Origin: Larus michahellis
Lineage: Eukaryota; Chordata; Aves; Charadriiformes; Laridae
Assembly: GCF_964199755.1 (NCBI RefSeq)
Contig: NW_027436227.1
Location: 18,707-82,706 of the forward strand
DNA: 64,000 nt
Direction of reading: 5' to 3'
Within the stretch, counting starts at the first letter, position 1. Every line of letters starts with the position of its first letter. Both the position numbers and the translations under genes were made by a program. This document shows, in pieces, positions 12,021-64,000 of the stretch. The notes beneath the pieces are model-generated. The model was not told the origin of the DNA and made no database searches. It was given only the letters and a program-made list of their open reading frames with translations.

Positions 12021-14191
12021 CCCACGGCGTGTCCCCGACCCCCCCCCCATGTCCCCAACCCCCCCACAGATGTCCCCAACTCCCCCCAAGGTGTCCCCAA
12101 CCCCACCCAAGGTGTCCCCAACCTCCTTGGACCATCCCCAACCCTCCCCATGGTGGCCCCAACCTCCCCAGATGACCCTCCCTGAGATGTCCCCAACCCC
12201 CCCCAGATGTCACCAACCCCCCACAGATGTCCCCAACCCCACCCAAGGTGTCCCCAACCTCCTTGGACCATCCCCAACCCTCCCCATGGTGGCCCCAACC
12301 TCCTCATCCGACCCCCCCCGAGATGTCCCCAATCCCCCCGAGATGTCCCCAACCCCCTTGGACCGTCCCCAACCCCCCCCAGATGTCCCCAACCCCCCTG
12401 AGTTGTCCCCAACCACTCAAGGATGTCCCCAACCTCATTGGATTGTCCCCAACCCTCCCCGTGGTGGCCCCAACCTCCTCATCCGACCCCCCCGAGATGT
12501 CCCCAACCCCCCTGAGATGTCCCCAACCCCCCCCAAGGTGTCCCCAACCCCCTCCGAGATGTCACCATCCCCCCCCAGGTGTCCCCAACCACTCAAGGAT
12601 GTCCCCAACCTCCTTGGACCATCCCCAGCCCTCCCCATGGTGGCCCCAACCTCCTCATCCGACCCCCCCCGAGATGTCCCCAAACCCCTTGAGATGTCCC
12701 CAACTTCCCCCCAGATGTCCCCAACCCCACCCAAGGTGTCCCCAACCTCCCCGAGATGTCCCCAACCTCCTTGGAGCATCCCCAACCCTCCCCATGGTGG
12801 CCCCAACTTCCTCATCCAACCCCCCCGAGATGTCCCCAAACCCCCTGAGATGTCCCCAACCCCCCCCGAGGTCTCCCCAACCCCCCCCAGATGTCACCAA
12901 CCCCCCCCAGATGTCCCCAATCCCCCTGAGTTGTCCCCAACCACTCAAGGATGTCCCCAACCTCCTTGGATTGTCCCCAACCCTCCCCATGGTGGCCCCA
13001 ACCTCCTCATCCGACCCCCCCTGAGATGTCCCCAACCCCCCTGAGATGTCCCCAATCCCCCTGAGATGTCCCCAACCTCCTTGGACCGTCCCCAACCCCC
13101 CCCAGATGTCCCCAACCCCCCCCGAGGTCTCCCCAACTCCCCCCCAGATGTCCCCAACCCCCCCCAGATGTCCCCAACCCCACCCAAGGTGTCCCCAACC
13201 TCCCCAAGGTGTCCCCGACCTCCTTGGACCATCCCCAACCCTCCCCATGGTGGCCCCAACTTCCTCATCCGACCCCCCCCGAGATGTCCCCAAACCCCCT
13301 GAGATGCCCCCAACCCCCCTGAGATGTCCCCAACCCCCCCCGAGGTCTCCCCAACCCCCCCCAGATGTCACCAACCCCCCCCAGATGTCCCCAATCCCCC
13401 TGAGTTGTCCCCAACCACTCAAGGATGTCCCCAACCTCCTTGGATTGTCCCCAACCCTCCCCATGGTGGCCCCAACCTCCTCATCCAACCCCCCCTGAGA
13501 TGTCCCCGACCCCCCTGAGATGTCCCCAATCCCCCCGAGATGTCCCCAACCTCCTTGGACCGTCCCCAACCCCCTTGGACCGTCCCCAACCCCCCCCAGA
13601 TGTCCCCAACCCCCCCCGAAGTCTCCCCAACTCCCCCCCAGATGTCCCCAACCCCCCCCAGATGTCCCCAACCCCACCCAAGATGTCCCCAACCACTCAA
13701 GGATGTCCCCAACCTCCTTGGACCATCCCCAACCCTCCCCATGGTGGCCTCAGCCTCCCCAGATGACCCCCCCCCGAGATGTCCCCAAACCCCCCCGAGG
13801 TCTCCCCAACCCCCCCCAGATGTCCCCAACCCCCACCCGAGATGTCCCCAACCCTCCCCAGATGTCCCCAGTTTCCTTGGATTGTCCCCAACCCTTCCCG
13901 TGGTGGCCCCAACCTCCTCATCCGACCCCCCCGAGGTGTCCCCAACCCCCCCCCCCAAGGTGTCCCCACCCCCCCCCAGATGACCCCCCTCAGATGTCCC
14001 CAACCCCCCCCCCCTCCCCCAAGGTGTCCCCAACCTCCTTGGACCATCCCTGTCCCCTTCGTGTCCCCCCCCCCCATTGTCATTGTCCCCATCCGCTCCC
14101 GCCCCCCGCCCCACTGTCCCCCCCAGTGTCCCCCGTGTCTCCTGTCCCTGCCCCACGGCGGGGGGGCGGGGATGGACACAACGACACGGGG
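12021..14191. repeat. TGTCCCCAAC minisatellite across the lipoxygenase 3' UTR/3' flank
   Basis: C-rich array starting about 30 bases after the stop codon. Short GATGTCCCCAACCCCCC units are interrupted by a recurring block containing CCATGGTGGCCCCAACCTCC (near 12285, 12633, 12985, 13243 and 13458). No stable gene is visible. If the polyadenylation signal at 14192 is used, this array forms most of a 2.2-kb 3' UTR. Confidence 0.85.
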
Positions 14192-14197
14192 AATAAA
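14192..14197 (+). terminator. Candidate polyadenylation signal AATAAA of the lipoxygenase gene
   Basis: Canonical AATAAA on the + strand, the first clear one after the stop at 12020, in a short non-repeat island. A GT-rich stretch (GTGTGCCTCGGGAGCGGGTC) begins about 24 bases downstream and could be the downstream element. The cleavage site is not proven. Confidence 0.55.
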
Positions 14198-14219
14198 TGG
14201 GGCTCCTCTCCCCACCCCC

Positions 14220-15235
14220 CGTGTGCCTCGGGAGCGGGTCTGGGGACAAGGGACACCCCGATGTGGGGCTGAGGGACAGCGGGACCCATGGGGACACCCC
14301 GATGTGGGGCTGAGGGACACCATGGCCATGGGGACACCATGACCCATGGGGACACCTTGGCCATGGGGACATGGGACACCAGGACCCATGGGGACACCAG
14401 CGCTGTGGGGCTGAGGGACACCAGGACCCATGGGGACAACCCCGATGTGGGGCTGAGGGACACCAGACCCATGGGGACGCCAACGCTGTGGGGCTGAGGG
14501 ACAGCGGGACCCATGGGGACACCTTGGCCATGGGGACATGGGACACTGTGACCCATGGGGACACCAAAGCTGTGGGGCCGAGGGACACCGGGACCCATGG
14601 GGACGCCAACGCTGTGGGGCTGAGGGACACCGGGACCCATGGGGACAACCCCGATGTGGGGCTGAGGGACACCATGGCCATGGGGACACTGTGACCCATG
14701 GGGACACCAACGCTGTGGGGCTGAGGGACACCAGGACCCATGGGGACAACCCCGATGTGGGGCTGAGGGACACCATGGCCATGGGGACACTGTGACCCAT
14801 GGGGACACCAACGCTGTGGGGCTGAGGGACACCAGACCCATGGGGACGCCAACGCTGTGGGGCTGAGGGACAGCGGGACCCATGGGGACAACCCCGATGT
14901 GGGGCCGAAGGACACCATGACCCATGGGGATACCAACGCTGTGGGGCTGAGGGACACCGGGACCCATGGGGATGCCAACGCTGTGGGGCTGAGGGACACT
15001 GTGACCCATGGGGACAACCCCGATGTGGGGCTGAGGGACACCGTGAACCATGGGGATGACCCCGATGTGGGGCTGAGGGACACTGGGACCCATGGGGACG
15101 CCAAAGCTGTGGGGCTGAGGGACACCTTGGCCATGGGGACAACCCTGATGTGGGGCCGAGGGACACCATGGCCGTGGGGACACTGTGACCCATGGGGACA
15201 CCAACGCTGTGGGGCTGAGGGACGCCATGGCCAGT
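14220..15235. repeat. Intergenic minisatellite, GGGGCTGAGGGACACC units
   Basis: Units of about 42-50 bp built from TGTGGGGCTGAGGGACACC, GACCCATGGGGACACC and CAACGC. No gene content seen on either strand; open frames follow the repeat. Confidence 0.85.
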
Positions 15236-16850
15236 GGGGCCCAGACGCCTGGGTCACCTGTGGGGCTGGGACGTGTGGGTCCTCAGTGGGGCACAGACAC
15301 TGCTGTGGGGCACAGATGCCTGGGTCCCACATAGGGCTTGGACATGTGGGTCCCCTATGGGGCAGAGACCCCACTATGGAACCCAGCCCCCGCCATGGGG
15401 CACAGACCCCGCTATGGGGCTCAGAGCTCGCTATGGGTCACCAACCCTTCTATAGGGCTCAGACCTCAGTATGGGGCAGAGACCCCCACTATGGGGCACA
15501 GACCCTGCCATGGGGCTCAGACCCTGCTATGGGGCACAGACCCCTGCCATGGCGCACAGACCCCTGCTGTGGGCCCCAGCCCCTGCTATGGGGCAGAGAC
15601 CCTGCTGTGGGGCACAGACCCCACTATGGGGCTCAGACCGCGCTATGGGTCCCAGCCCCCGCTATGGGGCTCAGACGCCGCCATGGGTCCCAGTCCCCGC
15701 TATGGGTCCCAGACCCCGCCATGGGGCTCAGACCCTGCTATGGGTCCCAGCCCCCACTATGGGTCCCAGTCCCCGCCATGGGGCACACACCCCTCTATGG
15801 GGCACAGACCCCCACCATGGCGCACAGACCCCTGCTATGGGTCCCAGTCCCTGCCATGGGGCTCAGACCCTGCTATGGGGCACAGATCCCACCATGGGGC
15901 TCAGACCCCCGCTATGGGGCACAGACCCCGCTATGGGGCACAGACCCTGCCATGGGTCCCAGCCCCCGCTATGGGTCCCAGCCCCCCGCCATGGGGCACA
16001 GACCCCTCTATGGGGCACAGACCCCTGCCATGGGGCACAGACCCCGCTATGAGTCCCAGCCCCCGCTATGGGGCTCAGACCCCTGCCATGGGTCCCAGCC
16101 CCCGCTATGGGTCCCAGACCCCGCTATGGGGCACAGACCCCTCTATGGGGCTCAGACCCTGCCATGGGTCCCAGCCCCCGCTATGGGGCACAGCCCCTGC
16201 TATGGGTCCCAGCCCCCGCTATGGGTCCCAGCCACTTGCTATGGGTCCCAGCCCCCGCTATGGGTCAAAGCCCCTTGCTATGGGTCCCAGCCCCCCGCCA
16301 TGGGTCCCAGCCCCCGCTATGGGTCCCAGACCCCGCTGTGGGGCACAGACCCCTCTATGGGGCTCAGACCCTGCCATGGGTCCCAGCCCCTGCTATGGGT
16401 CCCAGCCGTCCGCCATGGGTCCCAGCCCCCGCTATGGGTCCCAGCCCCTGCTATGGGGCACAGCCCCTTGCTATGGGTCCCAGCCCCCCGCCATGGGTCC
16501 CAGCCCCCGCTATGGGTCCCAGCCCCTGCTATGGGTCCCAGACCCCTCTATGGGGCTCAGACCCCTCTATGGGTCCCAGCCCCCGCTATGGGTCCCAGCC
16601 GTCCGCCATGGGTCCCAGCCCCTGCTATGGGTCCCAGTCCCCGCCATGGGGCACAGACCCCTCTATGGGTCCCAGCCCCCGCTATGGGTCCCAGCCCCTG
16701 CTATGGGTCCCAGCCGTCCGCCATGGGTCCCAGCCCCCGCTATGGGTCCCAGTCCCCACCATGGGGCACAGACCCCTCTATGGGTCCCAGCCCCTGCTAT
16801 GGGTCCCAGCCCCCGCTATGGGTCCCAGCCCCCCGCACGCCTGGGTCCCC
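15236..16850. repeat. Intergenic about 19-bp minisatellite, CTATGGGTCCCAGCCCC units
   Basis: Around 80 degenerate copies of CTATGGGTCCCAGCCCCCG and the sister form CTATGGGGCACAGACCCC. Early copies (15240-15600) are mostly the GGCACAGACC form and later ones the GTCCCAGCC form, so the array is graded. Confidence 0.88.
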
Positions 16851-16859
16851 TCGGTGGGT

Positions 16860-17110
16860 CCACAGTCCAGCCCCAAGGCCACCTGCCGTCACCCGTGATG
16901 TCATCGGTGATGTCACCTGTGACCTTCCACACACACCCCCCCCTCCCCCCGCCCCTCCCCCCTCCCTCCCCCCCCCCCCGCGGGGGTCGGCTCTGGCCGG
17001 GATTGGGGGGGGTGGGGGGGGAGGGGCGCCGCAAAGGCTTCTGGGCAAGGCCGCCCCTCCCCCACTGATGAAGCAATGGGGGGGGAGGGGACACTCCCCC
17101 CCCCATCCCC
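16860..17110. other. Mostly non-repetitive island upstream of PFAS
   Basis: The only substantial stretch between the two genes outside a minisatellite. It carries two TGATGTCA half-palindromes 12 bases apart (16896-16903 and 16908-16915), resembling CRE/ATF sites, then C- and G-homopolymers and a short unique segment around 17030-17085 (AAAGGCTTCTGGGCAAGG, TGATGAAGCAATGG). No reading frame with family similarity. It may be regulatory; no direct evidence. Confidence 0.4.
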
Positions 17111-17119
17111 TCCCCCCCC

Positions 17120-18400
17120 CCCCTTTTTTTTGGGTGGGTGGGGGGGGTCCCTTTTTGGGGGGGGGAGGGGCAGCACCCAACCCTGGGACCCTATTTTTGG
17201 GGGGGGAGGGGGGGGATTCCCAAATTTTGGGGGGGGGTCACTTTTTGGGGGGGGGAGGGGGTTGTCCCCTTTTTGGGTCCCTTTTTTTTGGGGGGGGGTC
17301 CCTTTCTGGGGGGGGGAGGGGCGGCACCCCAACTCTTGGGACCCTTTTTTTGGGGGGGGAGGGGGGGGATCCCCAAATTTTGGGGGGGGGTCACTTTTTG
17401 GGGGGGGGAGGGGGTTGTCCCCCTTTTGGGTCCCTTTTTTTGGGGGGGGGGGTCCCTTTTTGGATGGGGGAGGGGCAGCACCCAACCCCTGGGACCCTTT
17501 TTTTGGGGGGGGAGGGGGTGGATCCCCAAATTTTGGGGGGGGGGTGTCACTTTTTGGGGGGGGAGGGGGGGCACCCCAACTCTTGGGACCCTTTTTTTGG
17601 GGGGGGAGGGGGGGATTCCCAAATTTTGGGGGGGGTGTCACTTTTTTGGGGGGGAGGGGAGTCTCCCAGCTCCTGGGTCCCTTTTTTTTGGGGGGGGGGG
17701 TAGGGGGGTGTCCCCTTTTGGGTCCCTTTTTTTTGGGGGGGGGTCCCTTTTTGGATGGGGGAGGGGCAGCACCCAACTCCTGGGACCCTTTTTTTTGGGG
17801 GGGGAGGGGGGGGGATCCCCAAATTTTGGGGGGGGTGTCACTTTTTGGGGGGGGAGGGGGGTCTCCCAGCTCCTGGGTCCCTTTTTTTTGGGGGGGGGAG
17901 GGGGTGGATCCCCAAATTTTGGGGGGGGGGGGGTCCCTTTCTGGGGGGGGAGGGGCAGCACCCCAACTCCTGGGACCCTTTTTTTTGGGGGGGTCCCTTT
18001 TTTGGGGGGGGAGGGGGTTGTCCCCTTTTTGGGTCCCTTTTTTTGGGGGGGGGGTGTCCCTTTTTGGGGGGGGAGGGGCAGGACCCAACTCCTGGGACCC
18101 TTTTTTTGGGGGGGGAGGGGGAGGATTCCCAAATTTTGGGGGGGGGGGGGGGTCCCTTTCTGGGGGGGGAGGGGAGTCTCCCAGCTCCTGGGTCCCTTTT
18201 TTTCGGGGGGGGGAGGGGGTTGTCCCCTTTTTGGGTCCCTTTTTTTGGGGGGGGGTGTCCCTTTTTGGATGGGGGAGGGGCAGCACCCCAACTCCTGGGT
18301 CCCATTTTTGGGGGGGTCCCTTTATTGGGGGGGGGAGGGGGTTCTCCCAGCTCCTGGGTCCCTTTTTTTGGGGGGAGGATCCCCGTTTTTTGGAGGGGGG
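17120..18400. repeat. G-rich GGGTCCCTTTTTTTGGGG array upstream of the PFAS promoter
   Basis: About 1.3 kb of degenerate 90-130 bp units combining TGGGTCCCTTTTTTTGGGG, GGGGAGGGG, CCCAAATTTTGGGG and CAGCACCCAACTCCTGGGA. Long G runs spaced by T-rich blocks can form G-quadruplexes on the + strand. No gene content seen. Confidence 0.87.
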
Positions 18401-18439
18401 AGGGGGGAAGGGGGGGGTGGGGGGGGGCAGCGCCCGGAC

Positions 18440-18632
18440 GCCGCGGTCCCTTTAAGGCGGAAGGGGGGAGGAGGCGGAGGGTGGGCGTGGCTAGACGTGG
18501 CCCCGCCCCCTCCCTCCCCTCCCATTGGCCTCGCCCCCCTTCGGCCCCGCCCCTTCCCTCTGGCCCCGCCCCTTCACTTCTGGTGGCGCGCGCGCGGCGG
18601 CGGCGGGGGCAGAGGCTGCGGAGCGGCGCGAG
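18440..18632 (+). promoter_or_regulatory. PFAS: PFAS CpG-rich promoter and first-exon region
   Basis: A compact CpG-rich block without a clear TATA box. GC boxes CCCCGCCC occur near 18501, 18545 and 18564, and an inverted CCAAT box (ATTGG) at 18524-18528. It directly precedes the non-coding exon whose donor is at 18633. TATA-less, GC-box promoters are usual for purine-synthesis genes. The start site is inferred to lie near 18570-18600. Confidence 0.7.
18590..18632 (+). other. PFAS: PFAS exon 1, 5' UTR only (start approximate)
   Basis: Sequence GCAGAGGCTGCGGAGCGGCG followed by the donor CGAG|GTGAGG. It holds no ATG. Exon 2 begins exactly at the start codon, so the whole 5' UTR would come from this exon. 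After splicing the start context has G at -3 (GAGATGC). The 5' boundary is a guess. Confidence 0.55.
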
Positions 18633-18652
18633 GTGAGGGGGGGTGCCACGCG

Positions 18653-18678
18653 TGACGTAGCGTGACGTGGCGTGACGT
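18653..18678 (+). promoter_or_regulatory. Three TGACGT sites at exact 10-bp spacing
   Basis: TGACGT at 18653-18658, 18663-18668 and 18673-18678, beginning 20 bases into PFAS intron 1. Two more lie at 18798-18803 and 18820-18825. TGACGT is the CRE/ATF half site and 10 bp is about one helical turn. Function is inferred. Confidence 0.5.
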
Positions 18679-18774
18679 AACCTATGGGGGACCCCCCCCC
18701 CCCACGCGCGAGATATTGGGGGGGGGTGGTCGCGTGGGCTGGGGGGGGGGGGGGGGATCATCCGGCGTGGGGTG

Positions 18775-18780
18775 CACGTG
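18775..18780 (+). promoter_or_regulatory. E-box CACGTG in PFAS intron 1
   Basis: A canonical CACGTG about 145 bases downstream of exon 1. MYC/MAX binds this hexamer, and MYC is known to activate purine-synthesis genes including PFAS in mammals. Occupancy here is inference. Confidence 0.4.
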
Positions 18781-18839
18781 GCGCGGGGGGGAGGGTGTGA
18801 CGTAGGGACCCCCCCGGAGTGACGTAATGCGGGGGGGGA

Positions 18840-20060
18840 AGGTTTAGGGGGGCGTCGAGGGGGGGGGGTGTCCCCGAGGTTTGGGGGGGCCCTGAGGGAT
18901 GGGGGGGGTCCCCGGGGGGGGGGGTTTAGGGGGTCCCTGAGGGTCCGGGGGGTCCCGGAGGTTTGGGGGGTCCCGGGGGGGGGTTTTGGGGGTCCCGGGG
19001 GGTTTGGGGGGTCCCGGGGGTCCCGGGGGGGGGTTTAGGGGGTCCCCGAGGGTCCGTCCCGAAGGTTTGGGGGGTCCCCGGGGGTCTGGGGGGTCCTGGG
19101 GGGTTTTCGGGGTCCCCGGACTTTGGGGGTCCCGGGGGGTCCTGGAGGTTTTGGGGGGTCCCGGGGGGGGTTTAGGGGGTCCCCGAGGGTCCCCGAGGGT
19201 TGGGGGGTCCCGGGGGGGGGGTCCCCGAGGGTTGGCGGGTCCCGGGGGGGGTTTAGGGGGTCTCCGAGGGTCCGGGGGGTCCGCAAGGTTTGGGGGGTCC
19301 CCGGGGGTCTGGGGGGCACGGGGGGTTATGGGGGACCCCGAGGTTTTGGGGGGTCCCGGGGGGGTTTACGGGGTTCCCGGGTGTCCCGGGGGGGGGGTTT
19401 GGGGGGTCCCGGGGGGTTTTGGGGGTCCCCGAGGTTTGGGGGGGCCCTGAGGGTTGGGGGGGTCCCCGGGGGGTTTTGGGGGTCCCGGAGGTTTGGGGGG
19501 TCCCGGGGGTCCCGGGGGGGCGTTTAGGGGGTCCCCGAGGGTCTGGGGGGGCCCTGAGGGATGGGGGGGGTCCCCGGGGGGGGGGGGGTTTAGGGGGTCC
19601 CCGAGGGTCCGGGGGGTCCCCGGGGGTCCCGAAGGTTTGGGGGGCCCTGGGGGATCCCGGGGGTCCTGGGGGGGGGTTTAGGGGGTCCCCGAGGATCCGG
19701 AGGGGTCCCCAAGGGTGGGGGGGTCCCCTGGAGTCCCGAAAGTTTGGGGAGTCCCCGGGGGTCTGGGGGGGTCCCGGGGGGGTTTTGGGGGTCCCTGCAG
19801 TTTGGGAGGGGGGGGGTCCCCAGATTTTGGGGGTCCCTGGGGGTTTTGGGGGGGGGGTCCCCAGCCTTTGAGGGTCCTCGGGGTCTTGGGGGGGGGGGGG
19901 GTTGTCCCCAGATTTTGGGGGGGTGCTGGGAGGGGGGGTGGGGGTCCCTCGATTTGGGGGGGGGGGGGTCCGTCAAGTTTTGGGGTGCCGGGGGGGTCCC
20001 GTGGGGGGGGGAGGTGTGTGTGTGTGTCCCTGAGTTTTGGGGGGTGCCCCTGACTTTCGG
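18840..20060. repeat. GGGGGGTCCCGGGGG-type array, PFAS intron 1
   Basis: G-rich degenerate units such as TTTGGGGGGTCCCCGAGGGTC. The acceptor of exon 2 is a C run of more than 15 bases ending at 20083. A short (TG)n lies near 20018-20028. Confidence 0.85.
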
Positions 20061-20085
20061 GGTGCCCCCCCCCCCCCCCCCCCAG

Positions 20086-61395
<41,310 letters not shown>

Positions 61396-64000
61396 GTCGG
61401 GCACCAGTAACCCCCCAGTGCTCCCAGTAACCCCCCCCCGGCTCCCAGTGACCCCCCAGTGCTCCCAGTGCTCCCAGTAACCCCCCCCGGCTCCCAGTGA
61501 CCCCCCCAGTGCTCCCAGTGCTCCCAGTGACCCCCCCCCGGCTCCCAGTACCCCAGTACCCCCCCCAGTGCTCCCACCGACCCCCCCCCGGCTCCCAGTG
61601 ACCCCCCCAGTGCTCCCAGTAACCCCTCCCCCGGCTCCCAGTACCCCCCCCAGTGCTCCCAGTGCTCCCAGTAACCCCCCCCCGGCTCCCAGTACCCCCC
61701 CCAGTGCTCCCAGTGCTCCCAGTAACCCCCCCCCGGCTCCCAGTGACCCCCCCAGTGCTCCCAGTGACCCCCACGGCTCTCAGTGACCCCCCCCCCCGGG
61801 CTCCCAGTGCTCCCAGTGACACCCCCGCCCCCGGGCTCCCAGTGCTCCCAGTAACCCCCCCCCCGGCTCCCAGTACCCCCCCCAGTGCTCCCAGTGCTCC
61901 CAGTAACCCCCCCCGGCTCCCAGTGACCCCCCCAGTGCTCCCAGTGACCCCCCCGGGCTCTCAGGTGACCTAACCCCCCCCCCCCGGGCTCCCAGTGCTC
62001 CCAGTGACCCCCCCCGCCCCGGGCTCCCAGTGCTCCCAGTAACCCCCCCCAGTGCTCCCAGTGACCCCCCAGGGCTCCCAGTAACCCCCCCCCCCCCGTG
62101 CTCCCAGTGACCCCCCCCCGGGATCCCAGTGACCCCCCCCCCCCCCAGTGCTCCCAGTGCTCCCAGTAACCCCCACACAGTTGCCCCCCAGTGCTCCCAG
62201 TTCCCCCCCAGTGCTCCCAGTGCCCCCCCCCAGGCTCCCTGTGACCCCCCCCAGTGCTCCCAGTGCTCCCAGTGACCCACACCGGGCTCCCAGTGCTCCC
62301 ACCGACCCCCCCCAGTGCTCCCAGTGCTCCCAGTGACCCGCCCCGGGCTCCCAGTGCTCCCATGCTCCCACCGACCCCCCCCAGTCCTCCCAGTGCTCCC
62401 AGTCCCCCCAGTTCCCCTCCCAGTTCCCCCCCCGTGCTCCCAGTTCCCTCCCAGTTTCCCCGCCAGTTCCCCCCCAGTCCCCCCCCAGTGCTCCCAGTAA
62501 CCCCCCCACAGCTCCCAGTAACCCCCCCAGTGCTCCCACCGACCCCCCCCCAGTGCTCCCAGTGCTCCCAGTAACCCCCCCGGCTCCCAGTGACCCCCCC
62601 CAGTGCTCCCACCGACCCCCCCCCAGTGCTCCCAGTGCTCCCAGTACACCCCCAGTGCTCCCAGTAACCCCCCCAGTGCTCCCAGTACCCCCCCAGTCCT
62701 CCCAGTGCTCCCAGTCCCCCCCAGTTCCCCTCCCAGTTCCCCCCCCGTGCTCCCAGTTCCCCCCCAGTTCCCCCCCCGTGCTCCCAGTTCCCTCCCAGTT
62801 TCCCCGCCAGTTCCCCCCCAGTCCCCCCCCAGTGCTCCCAGTTCCTCCCCAGTTCCCCCCAGTGCTCCCAGTTCCCCCCCCCCAGTGCTCCCAGTGCTCC
62901 CAGCTCCCCTCCCAGTTCCCCCCCCGTGCTCCCAGTTCCCTCCTAGTTTCCCCCACAGTTCCCCCCCAGTGCTCCCAGTTCCCCCCCCCGTGCTCCCAGT
63001 TCCCCAGTTCCCCTCCCAGTGCTCCCAGTTCCCCCCATTTCCCCCCCATTGCTCCCAGTTCCCCCCAGTGCTCCCAGTTCCCTCCCCAGTTCCCTCCCCA
63101 GTTCCCCCCCAGTTCCCCTCCCAGTTCCCCTCCCAGTGCTCCCAGCCCCCCCCAGTGCTCCCAGTTCCCCCCCAGTTTCCCCCCCAGTCCCCCCCCAGTG
63201 CTCCCAGTGCTCCCAGTTCCCCTCCCAGTGCTCCCAGTTCCCCCCCAGTTCCCCCCCCAGTTCCCCCCCTCAGTGCTCCCAGTTCCCCCCAGTTCCCCCC
63301 CAGTTCCCCTCCCAGTGCTCCCAGTTCCCCCCCCAGTGCTCCCAGTCCCCCCCAGTTCCCCCCCATTGCTCCCAGTTCCCCTCCCATTGCTCGCAGTTCC
63401 CCCCCAGCTCCCCGCCAGTTCCCCAGTCCCCCCCAGTTCCCCCCCCAGCTCCCCCCCCAGTTCCCCCCCAGTGCTCCCAGTTCCCCCCCAGTCCCCCTCC
63501 CAGTGCTCCCAGTTTCCCAGTCCCCCCCAGTTCCCCCCCCCAGCTCCCCCCCAGTGCTCCCAGTTCCCCCCCAGTTCCCCCCAGTTCCCCCCGGCTCCCC
63601 GCAGTGCTCCCAGTTCCTCCCCCATTGCTCCCAGTCCCCCCCATTGCTCCCAGTTCCCCCCCCAGTTCCCCCCCAGTCCCCTCCCAGTTCCCCCAGTCCC
63701 CCCCCAGTTCCCCCCCCAGCTCCCCCCAGTGCTCCCAGTTCCCCCCCCAGTTCCCCCCCAGTCCCCTCCCAGTTCCCCAGTTCCCCTCCCATTGCTCCCA
63801 GTTCCCCCCCCAGTTCCCCCCCAGTTCCCCTCCCAGTGCTCCCAGTTCCCCAGTCCCCCCCCAGTTCCCCCCCAGCTCCCCCCAGTGCTCCCAGTTCCCC
63901 CCCCCAGTGCTCCCAGTGCTCCCAGTCCCCCCCAGTTCCCCCCCAGTTCCCCCCCCAGTGCTCCCAGTTTCCCCCCATCCCCTCCCAGTGCTCCCAGTTC
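61396..64000. repeat. CCCAGTGCTCCCAGT array, PFAS intron 26, runs off the right edge
   Basis: 61400-62650: CCAGTGCTCCCAGTAACCCC and CGGCTCCCAGTGACCCCCC units. 62650-64000: CAGTTCCCCCCCAGTGCTCC units. C-rich on the coding strand. No trace of the next amidotransferase-domain exon is seen, so the rest of PFAS lies outside the window. Confidence 0.92.

Noticed and set aside
17030..17090. Possible ATF4-type amino-acid response element (TGATGAAGCAAT)
   Set aside because: The sequence has three extra bases compared with the TGATGCAAT consensus, so it is not a convincing match.
14857..17703. 948-codon plus-strand frame between the two genes (GSQPPLWVPAPAMG)
   Set aside because: Translation of the about 19-bp intergenic minisatellite and the G-rich array. 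No domain, splice or conservation evidence.

Overview
The window looks like a piece of a bird (or other sauropsid) GC-rich micro- or dot chromosome. The coding exons are vertebrate, spliced and GT-AG bounded. Codon third positions are nearly all G or C, and almost every intron and intergenic interval has been replaced by GC-rich tandem repeats. Only about 7% of the 64 kb is coding (roughly 4.6 kb). The species cannot be named from the sequence alone; the clade call is an inference.

Two genes are present, both on the + strand. (1) Positions 1-12020 hold the last eight coding exons of an animal arachidonate-type lipoxygenase, probably ALOX15B-like. The reading frame runs unbroken through all eight exons to the C-terminal iron-ligand isoleucine and stop. 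A candidate polyadenylation signal lies at 14192. (2) From about 18.5 kb onward lies PFAS (phosphoribosylformylglycinamidine synthase, FGAM synthase), step 4 of de novo purine synthesis. It has a CpG-rich promoter, a non-coding first exon ending at 18632, and 25 coding exons between 20086 and 61395. These encode about 1,144 residues, from the start codon into the beginning of the glutamine amidotransferase domain. The remaining exons, including the catalytic cysteine and the His/Glu pair, lie beyond the right edge. All exon junctions keep phase except in exons 6 and 26, where short indels break the frame. One break in each is next to a six-G run, so assembly or sequencing error is the likeliest cause.

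Layout: 1-12020 lipoxygenase exons separated by minisatellite introns; 12021-14200 repeat-filled 3' region; 14220-16850 intergenic minisatellites; 16860-17110 a small mostly non-repetitive island; 17120-18400 a very G-rich array; 18440-18640 PFAS promoter and exon 1; 18633-61395 PFAS exons and repeat introns; 61396-64000 PFAS intron 26 repeat.

Most long open frames on both strands, up to about 1,800 codons, are artefacts of repeat arrays without stops and are not genes. The most interesting structure is how the repeats relate to the gene. In PFAS intron 4 the 3' end of exon 4 with its donor and the 5' end of exon 5 with its acceptor have each been amplified into tandem arrays. Exon 13 is flanked by reverse-complementary arrays of one nine-base unit. 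Several acceptors have lost their pyrimidine tract to repeats. Three TGACGT sites sit exactly 10 bp apart just downstream of PFAS exon 1. I found no RNA gene, transposon with coding capacity, CRISPR array or microbial-type system.
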